DNA of 64,000 nucleotides from Flavobacterium panici (GTDB lineage Bacteria; Bacteroidota; Bacteroidia; Flavobacteriales; Flavobacteriaceae), in the NCBI RefSeq assembly GCF_903819335.1, contig NZ_CAIJDE010000038.1, forward strand, positions 95,289 to 159,288. Reading direction: 5' to 3'. Positions 1-7,353 of the stretch are shown here, piece by piece. The first letter of the stretch is position 1, and each line of letters opens with the position of its first letter. The notes beneath the pieces are model-generated. The model was not told the DNA's origin. It made no database searches and saw only the letters and a list, made by a program, of their open reading frames with translations. The position numbers were made by a program, and so were the translations under genes.

Positions 1-306
1 CGTTACTTCTACGCCATCTAAAGTTTCTTTGAAGGTAATTTCAACTTTTCTTCCGTCGACCATAACGTATTTTATGGTTTTGTTTGGTTCTACGAAAGTA
101 TATTCTCCTTCAAAATCAAAACTCATGCTTCCATCTTTTGCGGCCATTGTTGATTTGAATTTTCCGCCCTGCTTTACATCATTTTCGGCATAAGGCGTGT
201 GCCAGTCCGGAGAAGCAAAACTCCATTTTGTAATATGTTCCGGTAATGTCCAAAAATCCCAAACTTTGTTTATTGATGCGTTAATTGTATTCTGTACTGT
301 TATCAT
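1..306 (-). CDS. SRPBCC (AHSA1-like) protein, C-terminus outside window
   Basis: From an ATG at 306, 102 codons stay open to the window edge, so the C-terminal part is missing. The start (MITVQNTINASINKVWDFW) and the later HTPYAEND, GGKFK, MAAKDGSM and FDFEGEYT blocks match START-like SRPBCC proteins of the AHSA1 type, which fold as a small-molecule or lipid-binding cup. The protein is a close paralogue of the gene 24 bp upstream, with the same block order, so the two arose by tandem duplication. The ligand is unknown. It is probably the last gene of a VOC-SRPBCC-SRPBCC operon. Confidence 0.8.
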   Translation of the reverse strand, partial: MITVQNTINASINKVWDFWTLPEHITKWSFASPDWHTPYAENDVKQGGKFKSTMAAKDGSMSFDFEGEYTFVEPNKTIKYVMVDGRKVEITFKETLDGVEVT

Positions 307-330
307 TATTTATATATTTAAAAATTATAC

Positions 331-747
331 TTATTCAACACTTTCAACGTATTTTTTAAAATTGTCAATTACGTTCTGACACCATTGCTTCTGCATACTT
401 TCAGAATCTTCTTTGTTTGGTTCAAATACTTCTGTGATTTTTACCTTTTTGCCTTGTTCTTCAAAATGAATACTTCCGGTTCTGTTATCCAAAAGTTTAT
501 ATGCTATTAATCGAAATTTTTCTATTTGGGTATATTCTCCTTCAAAATCAAAACCTGCGCTTTTATCTTTAGCAGCCATTTCATATTTAAATTTGCCATT
601 TACCTGTAAATCATTTTCTGCATAAGGCGTATGCCATTCCTCAAAAGCATAATTCCATTTTTGAATATGTTTTGGAGAAATCCAGAAATCCCAGACTTTA
701 TCTATAGATGCATTAATTGTATTTTGAACTGTAATCATTTTGGTCAA
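331..747 (-). CDS. SRPBCC (AHSA1-like) domain protein
   Basis: This 138-residue protein is a complete single-domain SRPBCC/AHSA1 family member. It opens with MTKMITVQNTINASIDKVWD, where IDKVWDFW is the typical first helix. The blocks WHTPYAENDLQVNGKFKYEM and FDFEGEYTQIEK and the C-terminal helix (QKQWCQNVIDNFKKYVES) complete the helix-grip fold. There is no signal peptide, so it is cytosolic. It is paired with a close paralogue downstream and lies 12 bp after a VOC-fold gene, which suggests co-transcription. Members of the family bind hydrophobic ligands or act as stress-related cochaperone-like proteins; no specific substrate can be read from the sequence. Confidence 0.85.
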   Translation of the reverse strand: MTKMITVQNTINASIDKVWDFWISPKHIQKWNYAFEEWHTPYAENDLQVNGKFKYEMAAKDKSAGFDFEGEYTQIEKFRLIAYKLLDNRTGSIHFEEQGKKVKITEVFEPNKEDSESMQKQWCQNVIDNFKKYVESVE

Positions 748-759
748 ATTTTAAATTAA

Positions 760-1170
760 TTACATCTGATCCGGAATCTGACTTTCATCCATATAGAAAA
801 CTTCCCAATGATGTCCGTCTAAATCCAGAAAAGTTTTTTGGTACATCCATCCATAATCTTGTGCTTTTCTATAATCAGTCCCGCCAGCTTTAACTGCTTT
901 TTCAATCATTTCATCAACTTCTTTTCTTGATCCTAAAGAAATAGAAATAAGCGCTTCGCTGGTTGTATGAGAATCGCAGATTTTCTTATCTGTAAAAGTC
1001 TGATAAAACTCTTCTGCCAAAATCATTAAATTAATATTTTCACCAATAATTATACAAGCTCCTTTTTCATTTGTAAATTTCGGATTCGTAGGAAAACCCA
1101 ATTCATTAAAAAATTTTATCGCTTTATCCAGCTCTTTTACAGCCAGATTTAAATACATTTTCGTTTCCAT
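760..1170 (-). CDS. VOC (glyoxalase/bleomycin-resistance fold) family protein
   Basis: This 136-residue protein has the two beta-alpha-beta-beta-beta modules of the vicinal oxygen chelate superfamily. It starts with MYLNLAVKELDKAIKFFNEL and ends with FLDLDGHHWEVFYMDES, the usual DPDGHxWE-type metal/ligand strand, here DLDGHHWEV. It is a short cytosolic protein of the PhnB/glyoxalase-like type. It leads a probable operon with two SRPBCC genes. VOC and AHSA1/SRPBCC genes are often neighbours in Bacteroidota, but the reaction is not known. The start at 1170 is the first ATG and lies about 140 bp from a divergent regulator gene. Confidence 0.85.
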   Translation of the reverse strand: METKMYLNLAVKELDKAIKFFNELGFPTNPKFTNEKGACIIIGENINLMILAEEFYQTFTDKKICDSHTTSEALISISLGSRKEVDEMIEKAVKAGGTDYRKAQDYGWMYQKTFLDLDGHHWEVFYMDESQIPDQM

Positions 1171-1271
1171 AATATATAAAGTTACAATTTATTTAAAACA
1201 AATTTAGAATTTTAGAATATCCTTTGCGATACATTAAAAGTCAACTTTAGGGGCATTTAAGACAATTTTAT

Positions 1272-1279
1272 TACTTTTG
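1272..1279 (+). promoter_or_regulatory. Putative -7 promoter element (TAnnTTTG type)
   Basis: TACTTTTG matches the Flavobacterium -7 consensus TAnnTTTG and lies 34 bp before the ATG of the DJ-1/AraC regulator. No clear TTG -33 element is visible upstream, so this is a partial match. Confidence 0.4.
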
Positions 1280-1313
1280 TTATAAAGCTAATCTTCCAAA
1301 AAACCACAAAATC

Positions 1314-2279
1314 ATGAGCAAGAAAGTAGGTTTAATCGTTCCTCACGACTATAAATTATTAAGTATAGCCGCAATTTTAGAAGTTTTTGAAACGGCAAAT
1401 AAATTAAGTCCGACAGCTGATAAACCATTTGAAATTATGGTTTTTCAATTGGCAGAACAAATCAATCAGGAACGTTTGTTTGGATATGAAGTTAATACGA
1501 TCGAGAATTCTGATATCCTTTTAGAACTCATTTTGATTCCGGCTTTTACTACGGATAATATGAGTGAAATGATTGCGAAGAATAAAAAATTTATTCCGTG
1601 GCTGCAAAAGCAACATCAGGCAGGGGCTGAATTAGCAAGTTTTTGTACGGGAGCATTTTTGTTTGCTGCTTCGGGATTATTAAATGAAAAACTGGCAACA
1701 ACTCATGTCGACGCTTGCAGTGCTTTTACAAAAGCTTTTCCAATGGTGAAATTAAAACCTGAAGAAACTCTAACAGCTGACGGAAGTTTGTATACGAGCG
1801 GCGGATCTACCTCAACGTTTCATTTATTGATTCTTTTGGTTCAAAAATATTGCGGAAATGAAATTGCAGTGCAAATTGCCAAGATTTTCTCGATTGATTT
1901 AAACCGATACAAACAAAGTTATTTCAGCACGTTTAGACCGAATCATTTGCATAATGATACTTTAGTTGCGATGTTACAGCAAAAAATTGAAAGCCAATAT
2001 CATAGCATAGAAAAACTGGAAGAAATTACCAAAGATATTCCAACAAGTGCCAGAAACATGACACGCCGTTTTAAACAAGTTACAGGAATTCCGCCAATTG
2101 AATATCTGCAGAATATTAGAGTTGAAAGTTCAAAAAAATATTTGGAACAAACGCAGCTTTCGATTTCAGAAATTATTGAAAAAACAGGATATAACGATCC
2201 AAAAGCTTTTAGAAAAGTGTTTTATAAAATGGTGGGCATGAAACCTATTGAATATCGGGAGAAGTTTAGGGTTCAGTAG
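1314..2279 (+). CDS. GlxA-family transcriptional regulator (DJ-1/PfpI + AraC HTH)
   Basis: This 321-residue protein has two parts. Residues 1-190 form a DJ-1/PfpI-like domain with a conserved elbow cysteine at about 111 (ELASFCTGAFLFAASG). Residues 215-320 carry two AraC-type helix-turn-helix units; the second contains ISEIIEKTGYNDPKAFRKVF and ends with the family hallmark GMKPIEYREKF. This is the GlxA/FtrA regulator architecture. It is transcribed away from the VOC/SRPBCC operon across a 143-bp spacer and may control that operon. The effector sensed by the DJ-1 domain is unknown. The gene is not obviously part of a longer operon. Confidence 0.9.
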   Translation: MSKKVGLIVPHDYKLLSIAAILEVFETANKLSPTADKPFEIMVFQLAEQINQERLFGYEVNTIENSDILLELILIPAFTTDNMSEMIAKNKKFIPWLQKQHQAGAELASFCTGAFLFAASGLLNEKLATTHVDACSAFTKAFPMVKLKPEETLTADGSLYTSGGSTSTFHLLILLVQKYCGNEIAVQIAKIFSIDLNRYKQSYFSTFRPNHLHNDTLVAMLQQKIESQYHSIEKLEEITKDIPTSARNMTRRFKQVTGIPPIEYLQNIRVESSKKYLEQTQLSISEIIEKTGYNDPKAFRKVFYKMVGMKPIEYREKFRVQ

Positions 2280-2337
2280 TTTTAGAAGCAGAAATTTCGT
2301 TTTTCATAAGAAACTTCAGTCCTGCTCTACACTATAT

Positions 2338-2376
2338 CTTTTGCTGTCTCGTTAGAAAAAAACGAGACAGCAAAAG
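2338..2376. repeat. 16-bp perfect inverted repeat between convergent genes
   Basis: CTTTTGCTGTCTCGTT (2338-2353) and its exact reverse complement (2361-2376) are separated by a 7-nt loop. The hairpin sits between the convergent regulator and L,D-transpeptidase genes. There is no classic T-run, so a dispersed palindromic element is as likely as a bidirectional terminator. Confidence 0.7.
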
Positions 2377-2441
2377 GATGCCGTTTCGATCAGGGCTATT
2401 TAAGACATTAATTTTCATTAGAAAAAAAATATTTTGAAGAC

Positions 2442-3095
2442 TTACGATTTAATAATCCACATTAAAACTTTTTTATTTGTTTTTAAAAGTTCGTCGATTT
2501 CTTTCATGCTTTCGTTTGAAACTGCCGGGCAGCCCCAGCCTTCCGGTGTTCCTTCGGGATAAACTTCATTTTCCGGAACTGCTTCCCAGGAATGTAAAAC
2601 TATGGCACGGTTTCTAGCATTTGAATTCGTTTTGTCTTTTCCCTGTAAAATATAATTGACTTTTATTCCCCATTGACTTATGCCTCGGTCTAAAATAACA
2701 TATTTACCCAGCGAGGAACAATGCGAATCAAATTCATTGCTAATCTGCGGTTTTTCTTTAGTTACTGTTCCGCCCCATCTGTTGTCGCCGCAGCCATGAC
2801 TTACCATAGATGATTTTACAACTAGATTTTTCTTAAAATCGTAAATAAAGAATCTCTTTAAACCAGAATGCAATCCCAGATCGATTAGAATAAATTTATC
2901 TTTATTCAGGTTATTTTGAAGACAGTATTGTTTTGCTTCTTTATAAAATTTACTGTAATCAACTTCAACACGAGGTTTTTCTTTTTCAATTACTTCTATT
3001 TTGTTTTCATTTTTAGAAACCAACATTTCATTTTTATCTTTTTGATTACAAGATAAAATCAAGGCTAAACCAATTACAAAAATCATATTTTTCAT
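2442..3095 (-). CDS. Murein L,D-transpeptidase-like lipoprotein (YkuD_2 type)
   Basis: This 217-residue protein begins with a lipoprotein signal (MKNMIFVIGLALILSC, Cys16). The C-terminal half has the signature of the Bacteroidota L,D-transpeptidase catalytic-domain family. The parts are SHGCGDNRWGGTVT, a conserved histidine in IVLHSWEAVP, and a catalytic-type cysteine at about 189 in GWGCPAVS. Such enzymes cross-link or modify peptidoglycan in the periplasm, although this subfamily is poorly characterised. The predicted location is membrane-anchored and periplasm-facing. It is monocistronic, with its stop facing the convergent regulator. Membership is clear from the HG...GWGCPAVS core; the exact reaction is inferred. 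Confidence 0.85.
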   Translation of the reverse strand: MKNMIFVIGLALILSCNQKDKNEMLVSKNENKIEVIEKEKPRVEVDYSKFYKEAKQYCLQNNLNKDKFILIDLGLHSGLKRFFIYDFKKNLVVKSSMVSHGCGDNRWGGTVTKEKPQISNEFDSHCSSLGKYVILDRGISQWGIKVNYILQGKDKTNSNARNRAIVLHSWEAVPENEVYPEGTPEGWGCPAVSNESMKEIDELLKTNKKVLMWIIKS

Positions 3096-3143
3096 GCTTA
3101 CAATTTACACAAAATCTAAAACGGAAATCTTACTTTAAAAGTA

Positions 3144-3177
3144 TAAAAAAAACCTGCTCAAATAAATGAACAGGTTT
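3144..3177 (-). terminator. Rho-independent terminator downstream of clpX
   Basis: Read on the minus strand, AAACCTG pairs with CAGGTTT through an inner TCA/TGA stem and is followed by a run of T. It lies about 50 bp after the clpX stop. Confidence 0.65.
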
Positions 3178-3186
3178 AAAAGTGAA

Positions 3187-3216
3187 ACTTTGTCAAAGTT
3201 TAAACTTTGACAAAGT
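3187..3216. repeat. 30-bp perfect palindrome after clpX
   Basis: ACTTTGTCAAAGTTT (3187-3201) is followed directly by its exact reverse complement (3202-3216), with no spacer. It lies 10 bp beyond the clpX stop and just before the terminator hairpin. It could extrude as a cruciform or add a second hairpin to the clpX 3' end. Confidence 0.75.
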
Positions 3217-3226
3217 GGTATGAAAT

Positions 3227-4459
3227 TTACGAAGCAATTTCCATTCGCTTCAATAAGTTTTTACTTAAAGTATGTTCTGCATAATCTTTATCGATTACTA
3301 AAACTTTATCGTCAGAACTTGGCAGTTCGTACATTGCATCTGTCAAGATTGCTTCGCAAAGCGAACGTAATCCACGTGCTCCTAATTTGTACTCTAATGC
3401 TTTGTCTACAATAAAATCTAAAGCTTCATCTGTAATTGTAAACTCAACTTCATCCATTAAAAATAATTTCTGATATTGTTTTACCAATGCATTTTTAGGT
3501 TGTGTCAAAATAGCACGAAGTGTTTCTTTATCCAAAGGATCCATGTGCGTCAATACCGGTAAACGACCAATGATCTCCGGAATCAAACCAAAATCTTTAA
3601 TGTCTTTTGGTATGATATATTGAAGAAGGTTATTTTTATCGATATTGTCTACATTTTTAGAAGTAGAATATCCAACTGCCTGACGGTTTAAACGTTTAGA
3701 AATAATACGTTCTACTCCATCAAAAGCTCCACCTGCAATAAACAGGATGTTTTGTGTATTTACCTCAACAAATTTTTGGTCCGGGTGTTTACGTCCTCCT
3801 TTTGGCGGTACGTTTACAACTGTTCCTTCTAAAAGTTTCAATAAAGCCTGTTGTACACCTTCACCAGAAACGTCACGTGTTATTGACGGATTATCGCTCT
3901 TACGGGCAATTTTATCAATTTCATCAATAAATACGATTCCTCTTTCTGCTTTGGTTACATCATAATCGGCAGCTTGTAAAAGACGCGTTAAAATACTTTC
4001 AACATCTTCTCCTACATAACCAGCTTCGGTTAATACTGTTGCATCAACAATAGCCAAAGGAACGTCTAACATTTTTGCGATTGTTTTAGCAACCAATGTT
4101 TTTCCTGTTCCGGTTTGACCCACCATAATGATGTTGCTTTTTTCAATCTCTACTTCATCGTCTAATTGCTGCTGCATTAAACGTTTGTAGTGATTGTAAA
4201 CCGCAACCGACATTACTTTTTTTGTCTGGTCCTGACCAATAACATATTGATCAAGGAAGGCTCTGATTTCTTTTGGTTTCTTTAAAATTAAGTCGCCAAC
4301 AAGTTTTGCGCTTCCGCTTGATTTTAATTCTTCTAGAACAATTCCGTGTGCCTGTTCAATACACTTATCGCAAATATGTGCATTAATACCAGCAATTAAT
4401 AAATTAGTTTCTGGCTTTTTTCTTCCACAAAACGAACATTCTAATACTACTTTTGCCAT
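3227..4459 (-). CDS. clpX: ClpXP protease ATPase subunit ClpX
   Basis: This 410-residue AAA+ unfoldase delivers substrates to ClpP. The N-terminal C4 zinc-binding domain has Cys8, Cys11, Cys30 and Cys33. The Walker A motif GQTGTGKT is at 114-121, the pore loop GYVG at 147-150, and the Walker B/DE motif IVFIDEID at 175-182. The conserved run [10 protein letters not shown] is at about 221-230. Where proteobacterial ClpX has an IGF tripeptide for docking on ClpP, this protein reads VGY (262-264). It lies downstream of clpP in the same orientation; the 170-bp spacer holds octamer repeats and a possible promoter. The length is normal for the family. Confidence 0.98.
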   Translation of the reverse strand: MAKVVLECSFCGRKKPETNLLIAGINAHICDKCIEQAHGIVLEELKSSGSAKLVGDLILKKPKEIRAFLDQYVIGQDQTKKVMSVAVYNHYKRLMQQQLDDEVEIEKSNIIMVGQTGTGKTLVAKTIAKMLDVPLAIVDATVLTEAGYVGEDVESILTRLLQAADYDVTKAERGIVFIDEIDKIARKSDNPSITRDVSGEGVQQALLKLLEGTVVNVPPKGGRKHPDQKFVEVNTQNILFIAGGAFDGVERIISKRLNRQAVGYSTSKNVDNIDKNNLLQYIIPKDIKDFGLIPEIIGRLPVLTHMDPLDKETLRAILTQPKNALVKQYQKLFLMDEVEFTITDEALDFIVDKALEYKLGARGLRSLCEAILTDAMYELPSSDDKVLVIDKDYAEHTLSKNLLKRMEIAS

Positions 4460-4466
4460 TCTTTAT

Positions 4467-4504
4467 TTAAGTTACTAAGCTGCAAAGATACTAAGTTTCT
4501 AAGC
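4467..4504. repeat. 8-bp-periodic CTAAGnnn repeats upstream of clpX
   Basis: CTAAG or near variants recur exactly every 8 bp, at 4467, 4475, 4483, 4491 and 4499, each followed by three variable bases. Read on the minus strand, the motif is CTTAGnnn. A matching set in the opposite orientation lies at 4587-4623. Confidence 0.75.
4483..4490 (-). promoter_or_regulatory. Putative -7 element for clpX inside the octamer repeat
   Basis: The minus strand reads TATCTTTG followed by CAG, a TAnnTTTG match 24 bp before the clpX ATG. One unit of the octamer repeat thus doubles as the promoter element. No clear -33 TTG was seen. Confidence 0.4.
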
Positions 4505-4586
4505 TTTTTTTATCTAAAACTTTAAAACTTAACGCCTTTACAGCTTAATATTTGATTTTTATTTTGATTTTAAATTACAAAGAACA

Positions 4587-4623
4587 CTTAGATTCTCAGC
4601 GTCTTAGCAACTTAGAAGCTTAA
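4587..4623. repeat. 8-bp-periodic CTTAGnnn repeats downstream of clpP
   Basis: CTTAG, CTCAG, CTTAG, CTTAG and CTTAA start at 4587, 4595, 4603, 4611 and 4619, an exact 8-bp period. The set is inverted relative to the one at 4467-4504, so the two could pair loosely in a clpP-clpX transcript. Confidence 0.75.
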
Positions 4624-4628
4624 AAAAA

Positions 4629-5303
4629 TTAGCTTCTTCTTAATACTTCATCAATCATTCCGTATTCTTTTGCTTCTTCAGCGATCATCCAGTAATCACG
4701 CTCACTGTCTTTGTGAACTCTATCAAAGGTTTGTCCTGAATGCTGCGAAATGATGTGGTATAATTCGTCTTTTAATTTCAACATTTCACGTAAGTTGATT
4801 TCCATATCTGTTGCAACACCTTGTGCTCCTCCAGATGGCTGGTGAATCATTACTCGTGAATGTGGCAGAGCCGAACGTTTTCCTGCTGCTCCAGCACATA
4901 ATAAAACTGCTCCCATAGAAGCTGCCATACCTGTACAAATTGTAGCTACGTCTGGTTTAATAAATTGCATTGTGTCATAAATTCCTAATCCTGCGTAAAC
5001 GCTTCCTCCAGGAGAATTTAAATAAATCTGGATATCTTTTGATGCATCAGCACTTTCTAAAAATAATAACTGAGCCTGAACGATATTAGCGATTTGGTCG
5101 TCGATACCAGTTCCTAAAAAGATAATTCTGTCCATCATTAATCTTGAAAAAACGTCTAATTGAGAAATATTCAACTGACGTTCTTCGATGATATATGGAG
5201 TCATATTCGTTGGGTTCATCGCTGCTATGATTTTGTCATAGTACATAGCGTTTACTCCTTGGTGCTTTGTAGCAAATTTTTTGAATTCTTTACCGTAGTT
5301 CAT
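4629..5303 (-). CDS. clpP: ATP-dependent Clp protease proteolytic subunit
   Basis: This 224-residue serine peptidase forms the ClpP chamber of ClpXP. The catalytic triad is visible as Ser129 (GMAASMGA), His154 (MIHQPSGG) and Asp203 (SERDYWM). The oxyanion strand is NSPGGSVYAG. The first 30 residues precede the usual mature start, so a propeptide is possible; an alternative ATG is at residue 20. It lies between tig and clpX, in the common bacterial order tig-clpP-clpX. A strong terminator after tig implies that clpP has its own promoter. Confidence 0.97.
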   Translation of the reverse strand: MNYGKEFKKFATKHQGVNAMYYDKIIAAMNPTNMTPYIIEERQLNISQLDVFSRLMMDRIIFLGTGIDDQIANIVQAQLLFLESADASKDIQIYLNSPGGSVYAGLGIYDTMQFIKPDVATICTGMAASMGAVLLCAGAAGKRSALPHSRVMIHQPSGGAQGVATDMEINLREMLKLKDELYHIISQHSGQTFDRVHKDSERDYWMIAEEAKEYGMIDEVLRRS

Positions 5304-5459
5304 ATGTATCTGTTCTAAGTTTACTTTATTTAATATATATTCTCCATCAAAGGTTGTACCTATTTCTAAAGAATGTCAATTTGTCTTAGTTTTTGTTTCA
5401 GTTTTAATTTTGTTTCAGTTTTAAAGTTCTCGAACTTGAATAAACCTTAAACTTGAAAC

Positions 5460-5495
5460 AAAAAAAAGAGCGTCGGCAGTTTTCTGCCGACGCTC
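5460..5495 (-). terminator. Strong rho-independent terminator after tig
   Basis: A perfect 12-bp GC-rich stem (GAGCGTCGGCAG and its complement, 4-nt loop) is followed on the minus strand by eight T. It separates tig from clpP. Confidence 0.95.
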
Positions 5496-5517
5496 AAATA
5501 TAATTATTTTTCAGAAA

Positions 5518-6840
5518 TTATTCTCCGTAAGAAGCTGCAATAAATTCTTCGTAAGTAACTTCTTTAGTTGTTGGATTTGCTTTCTCTTTGAATAAATCTA
5601 ACAATTTAGCTGCTACAACTTGCTCAGAAAGTCTTTTCACTTCTTCCTGGTTAGATAAAACTCTAGCCACGATTCCCTGAACTTCTTCGTCAGTTGGGTT
5701 TGTTTGTCCAAATTGAGCCATTTGTTGTCTGATAGCGTTTGATGTAAACTCTTTCAAATCTTCAAATGTAATTTGGATATTACTTTGAGCCATTGCTTTT
5801 CCTTCGATTAATTGAAAACGTAAACCTTTTTCAGATCTTGCGTATTCAACTTCAGCTTCTTCTGCAGAGAGTTTTTTCTCTCCAACAGTTTGTAACCATT
5901 TTTTAAGGAATTCAGCCGGTAAATCAAATTTTGTATTTTCGATTAGGAAATCCTGAACGTCTAATAATAATTTTTGATCAGCTTGCTGTGCAAATTGAGC
6001 TTCAGCATCTTCTTTAATTTTAGCTTTTAAGTCTTCTAAAGAAGCTACTTTTCCTTCACCAAAAAGTTTATCAAATAATTCCTGGTTTAATTCTGCCAAT
6101 TCAGCACCGTTGATTGCTTCGATTGTAAAGTTTACTTCGATATCTAAACCGTGAACGTCATCATGAGATACTTTTAAGTAATCCATTAATTGGTGATCGT
6201 CTTCAAATAAACCTTTTGTGCTTACTTTAACAACATCTCCAACTTTTTTACCGATAAATTTATCTCCGGCTTTTTTGTTGAATGTAGATACAGAAATTGT
6301 AGTTGTATTGCTGATACCTTTTTCTTCGTTTGTAAAAGTTCCTGTTAAATCTGAATCAGCTTCAACTTTATCCTGAGGAATTGGTTTTCCAAATTGTTTT
6401 TGGATACGCTCTACTTGTCCGTCGATTAATTTATCATCAGCAGTAACGATATATTTTACGATATTGTTTTTAGCTTCTAAATCAATTTCAAAGTTTGGCA
6501 CTAAACCAATTTCGTATTCAAAAGTTAATTCTTCTGCATCCCAGTCAATGTTTTCGTTTTCTTTAGCAAGAGGAGTTCCTAAAAGATTTAATCTTTCAGA
6601 TTGAATAAAACGCTCTAAAGCCAAATCAACTACTTTTTTAATTTCTTCTTGTTTAATACCCTTTCCGTATTGTTTTTCAACAAGATCTTTAGGAACTTGT
6701 CCTTTTCTAAATCCTTTTACTTGCGCTAAAGGCAATTTTTCGTTGATTCTTTTTGCCACTTGACCTTTATAATCCATATGAACAACGTTCAATACAATTG
6801 TCTCGTTTACAGCGTCTATTGCTACTCTTTTAATATCCAT
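5518..6840 (-). CDS. tig: Trigger factor (ribosome-associated peptidyl-prolyl isomerase)
   Basis: This 440-residue cytosolic chaperone meets nascent chains at the ribosome exit tunnel. The ribosome-binding signature GFRKGQVP is at 43-50. A diverged FKBP-type domain follows at roughly 150-240, and the long helical arms (about 260-430) are glutamate- and lysine-rich. Length and domain order fit the family. The isomerase domain looks poor in aromatic catalytic residues, as is common in Bacteroidota, so the chaperone role is surer than the isomerase role. It is the first gene of the tig/clpP/clpX block but is terminated separately. Confidence 0.95.
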   Translation of the reverse strand: MDIKRVAIDAVNETIVLNVVHMDYKGQVAKRINEKLPLAQVKGFRKGQVPKDLVEKQYGKGIKQEEIKKVVDLALERFIQSERLNLLGTPLAKENENIDWDAEELTFEYEIGLVPNFEIDLEAKNNIVKYIVTADDKLIDGQVERIQKQFGKPIPQDKVEADSDLTGTFTNEEKGISNTTTISVSTFNKKAGDKFIGKKVGDVVKVSTKGLFEDDHQLMDYLKVSHDDVHGLDIEVNFTIEAINGAELAELNQELFDKLFGEGKVASLEDLKAKIKEDAEAQFAQQADQKLLLDVQDFLIENTKFDLPAEFLKKWLQTVGEKKLSAEEAEVEYARSEKGLRFQLIEGKAMAQSNIQITFEDLKEFTSNAIRQQMAQFGQTNPTDEEVQGIVARVLSNQEEVKRLSEQVVAAKLLDLFKEKANPTTKEVTYEEFIAASYGE

Positions 6841-6866
6841 CTTCTTCTTTAATTTACATAATAAAA

Positions 6867-6901
6867 TTGGGTTGCAAAATTATAAAATTTTTGCAACCCA
6901 A
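6867..6901. repeat. 13-bp inverted repeat upstream of tig
   Basis: TTGGGTTGCAAAA (6867-6879) is exactly complementary to 6889-6901 with a 9-nt loop. It may terminate transcription from the membrane-protein gene upstream. The putative tig -7 element lies within it. Confidence 0.6.
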
Positions 6902-6906
6902 CCAAG
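6875..6906 (-). promoter_or_regulatory. Putative tig promoter
   Basis: The minus strand has a TTG at 6904-6906, a 21-bp spacer and TAATTTTG at 6875-6882, close to the Flavobacterium -33/-7 consensus. The -7 box is 35 bp before the tig ATG. Confidence 0.5.
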
Positions 6907-6954
6907 TTTTTAATTTATTGTATTTGAAGCAGTTTATGTGCTTTTAATTTTGAT

Positions 6955-7299
6955 TTATTTATCGTCTCCTAATATTTTGTAAGTAATTGACTGAAGAATA
7001 GACAAAATAATACTGAAAAATAATGCTGTCCAGAATGATTCGACTGCAAAACCTCCCACAATATAAGTGCAGAGTATAATTATTATAGCATTGATGACCA
7101 GTAAAAATAGCCCCAGCGTAATAACTGTAACCGGAAAAGTTAATATTACCAAAATTGGTTTTATAAAAACATTTAACAATCCTAAAACCACTGCAACTAT
7201 AACAGCCGTGGCAAAACTGGCAACATGAACCCCTGGTAAAAAATTCGCGATCAACAAGACTAAAGCTGCCGTGACAAGAAGTCTTAGTATTAATTTCAT
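6955..7299 (-). CDS. Phage holin family 4-type small membrane protein
   Basis: This 114-residue protein is nearly all hydrophobic, with about four transmembrane segments and the pattern VVLGLLNVFIKPILVILTFP typical of the holin-4/PF04020 group. Despite the family name, such proteins are widespread chromosomal membrane proteins of unknown role. No phage genes surround it. It lies between an alpha/beta hydrolase and tig on the same strand, 54 bp after the hydrolase, so it may share a transcript with it. Confidence 0.85.
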   Translation of the reverse strand: MKLILRLLVTAALVLLIANFLPGVHVASFATAVIVAVVLGLLNVFIKPILVILTFPVTVITLGLFLLVINAIIIILCTYIVGGFAVESFWTALFFSIILSILQSITYKILGDDK

Positions 7300-7353
7300 A
7301 GTTCTTAAGTTTAAAATTTATTTAAAAGTAATAAAATTTTTATCAAAAAGCAG

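Noticed and set aside
6955..7299. Prophage holin
   Set aside because: The family name is misleading: there are no lysis, capsid or integrase genes nearby, and the neighbours are housekeeping genes.
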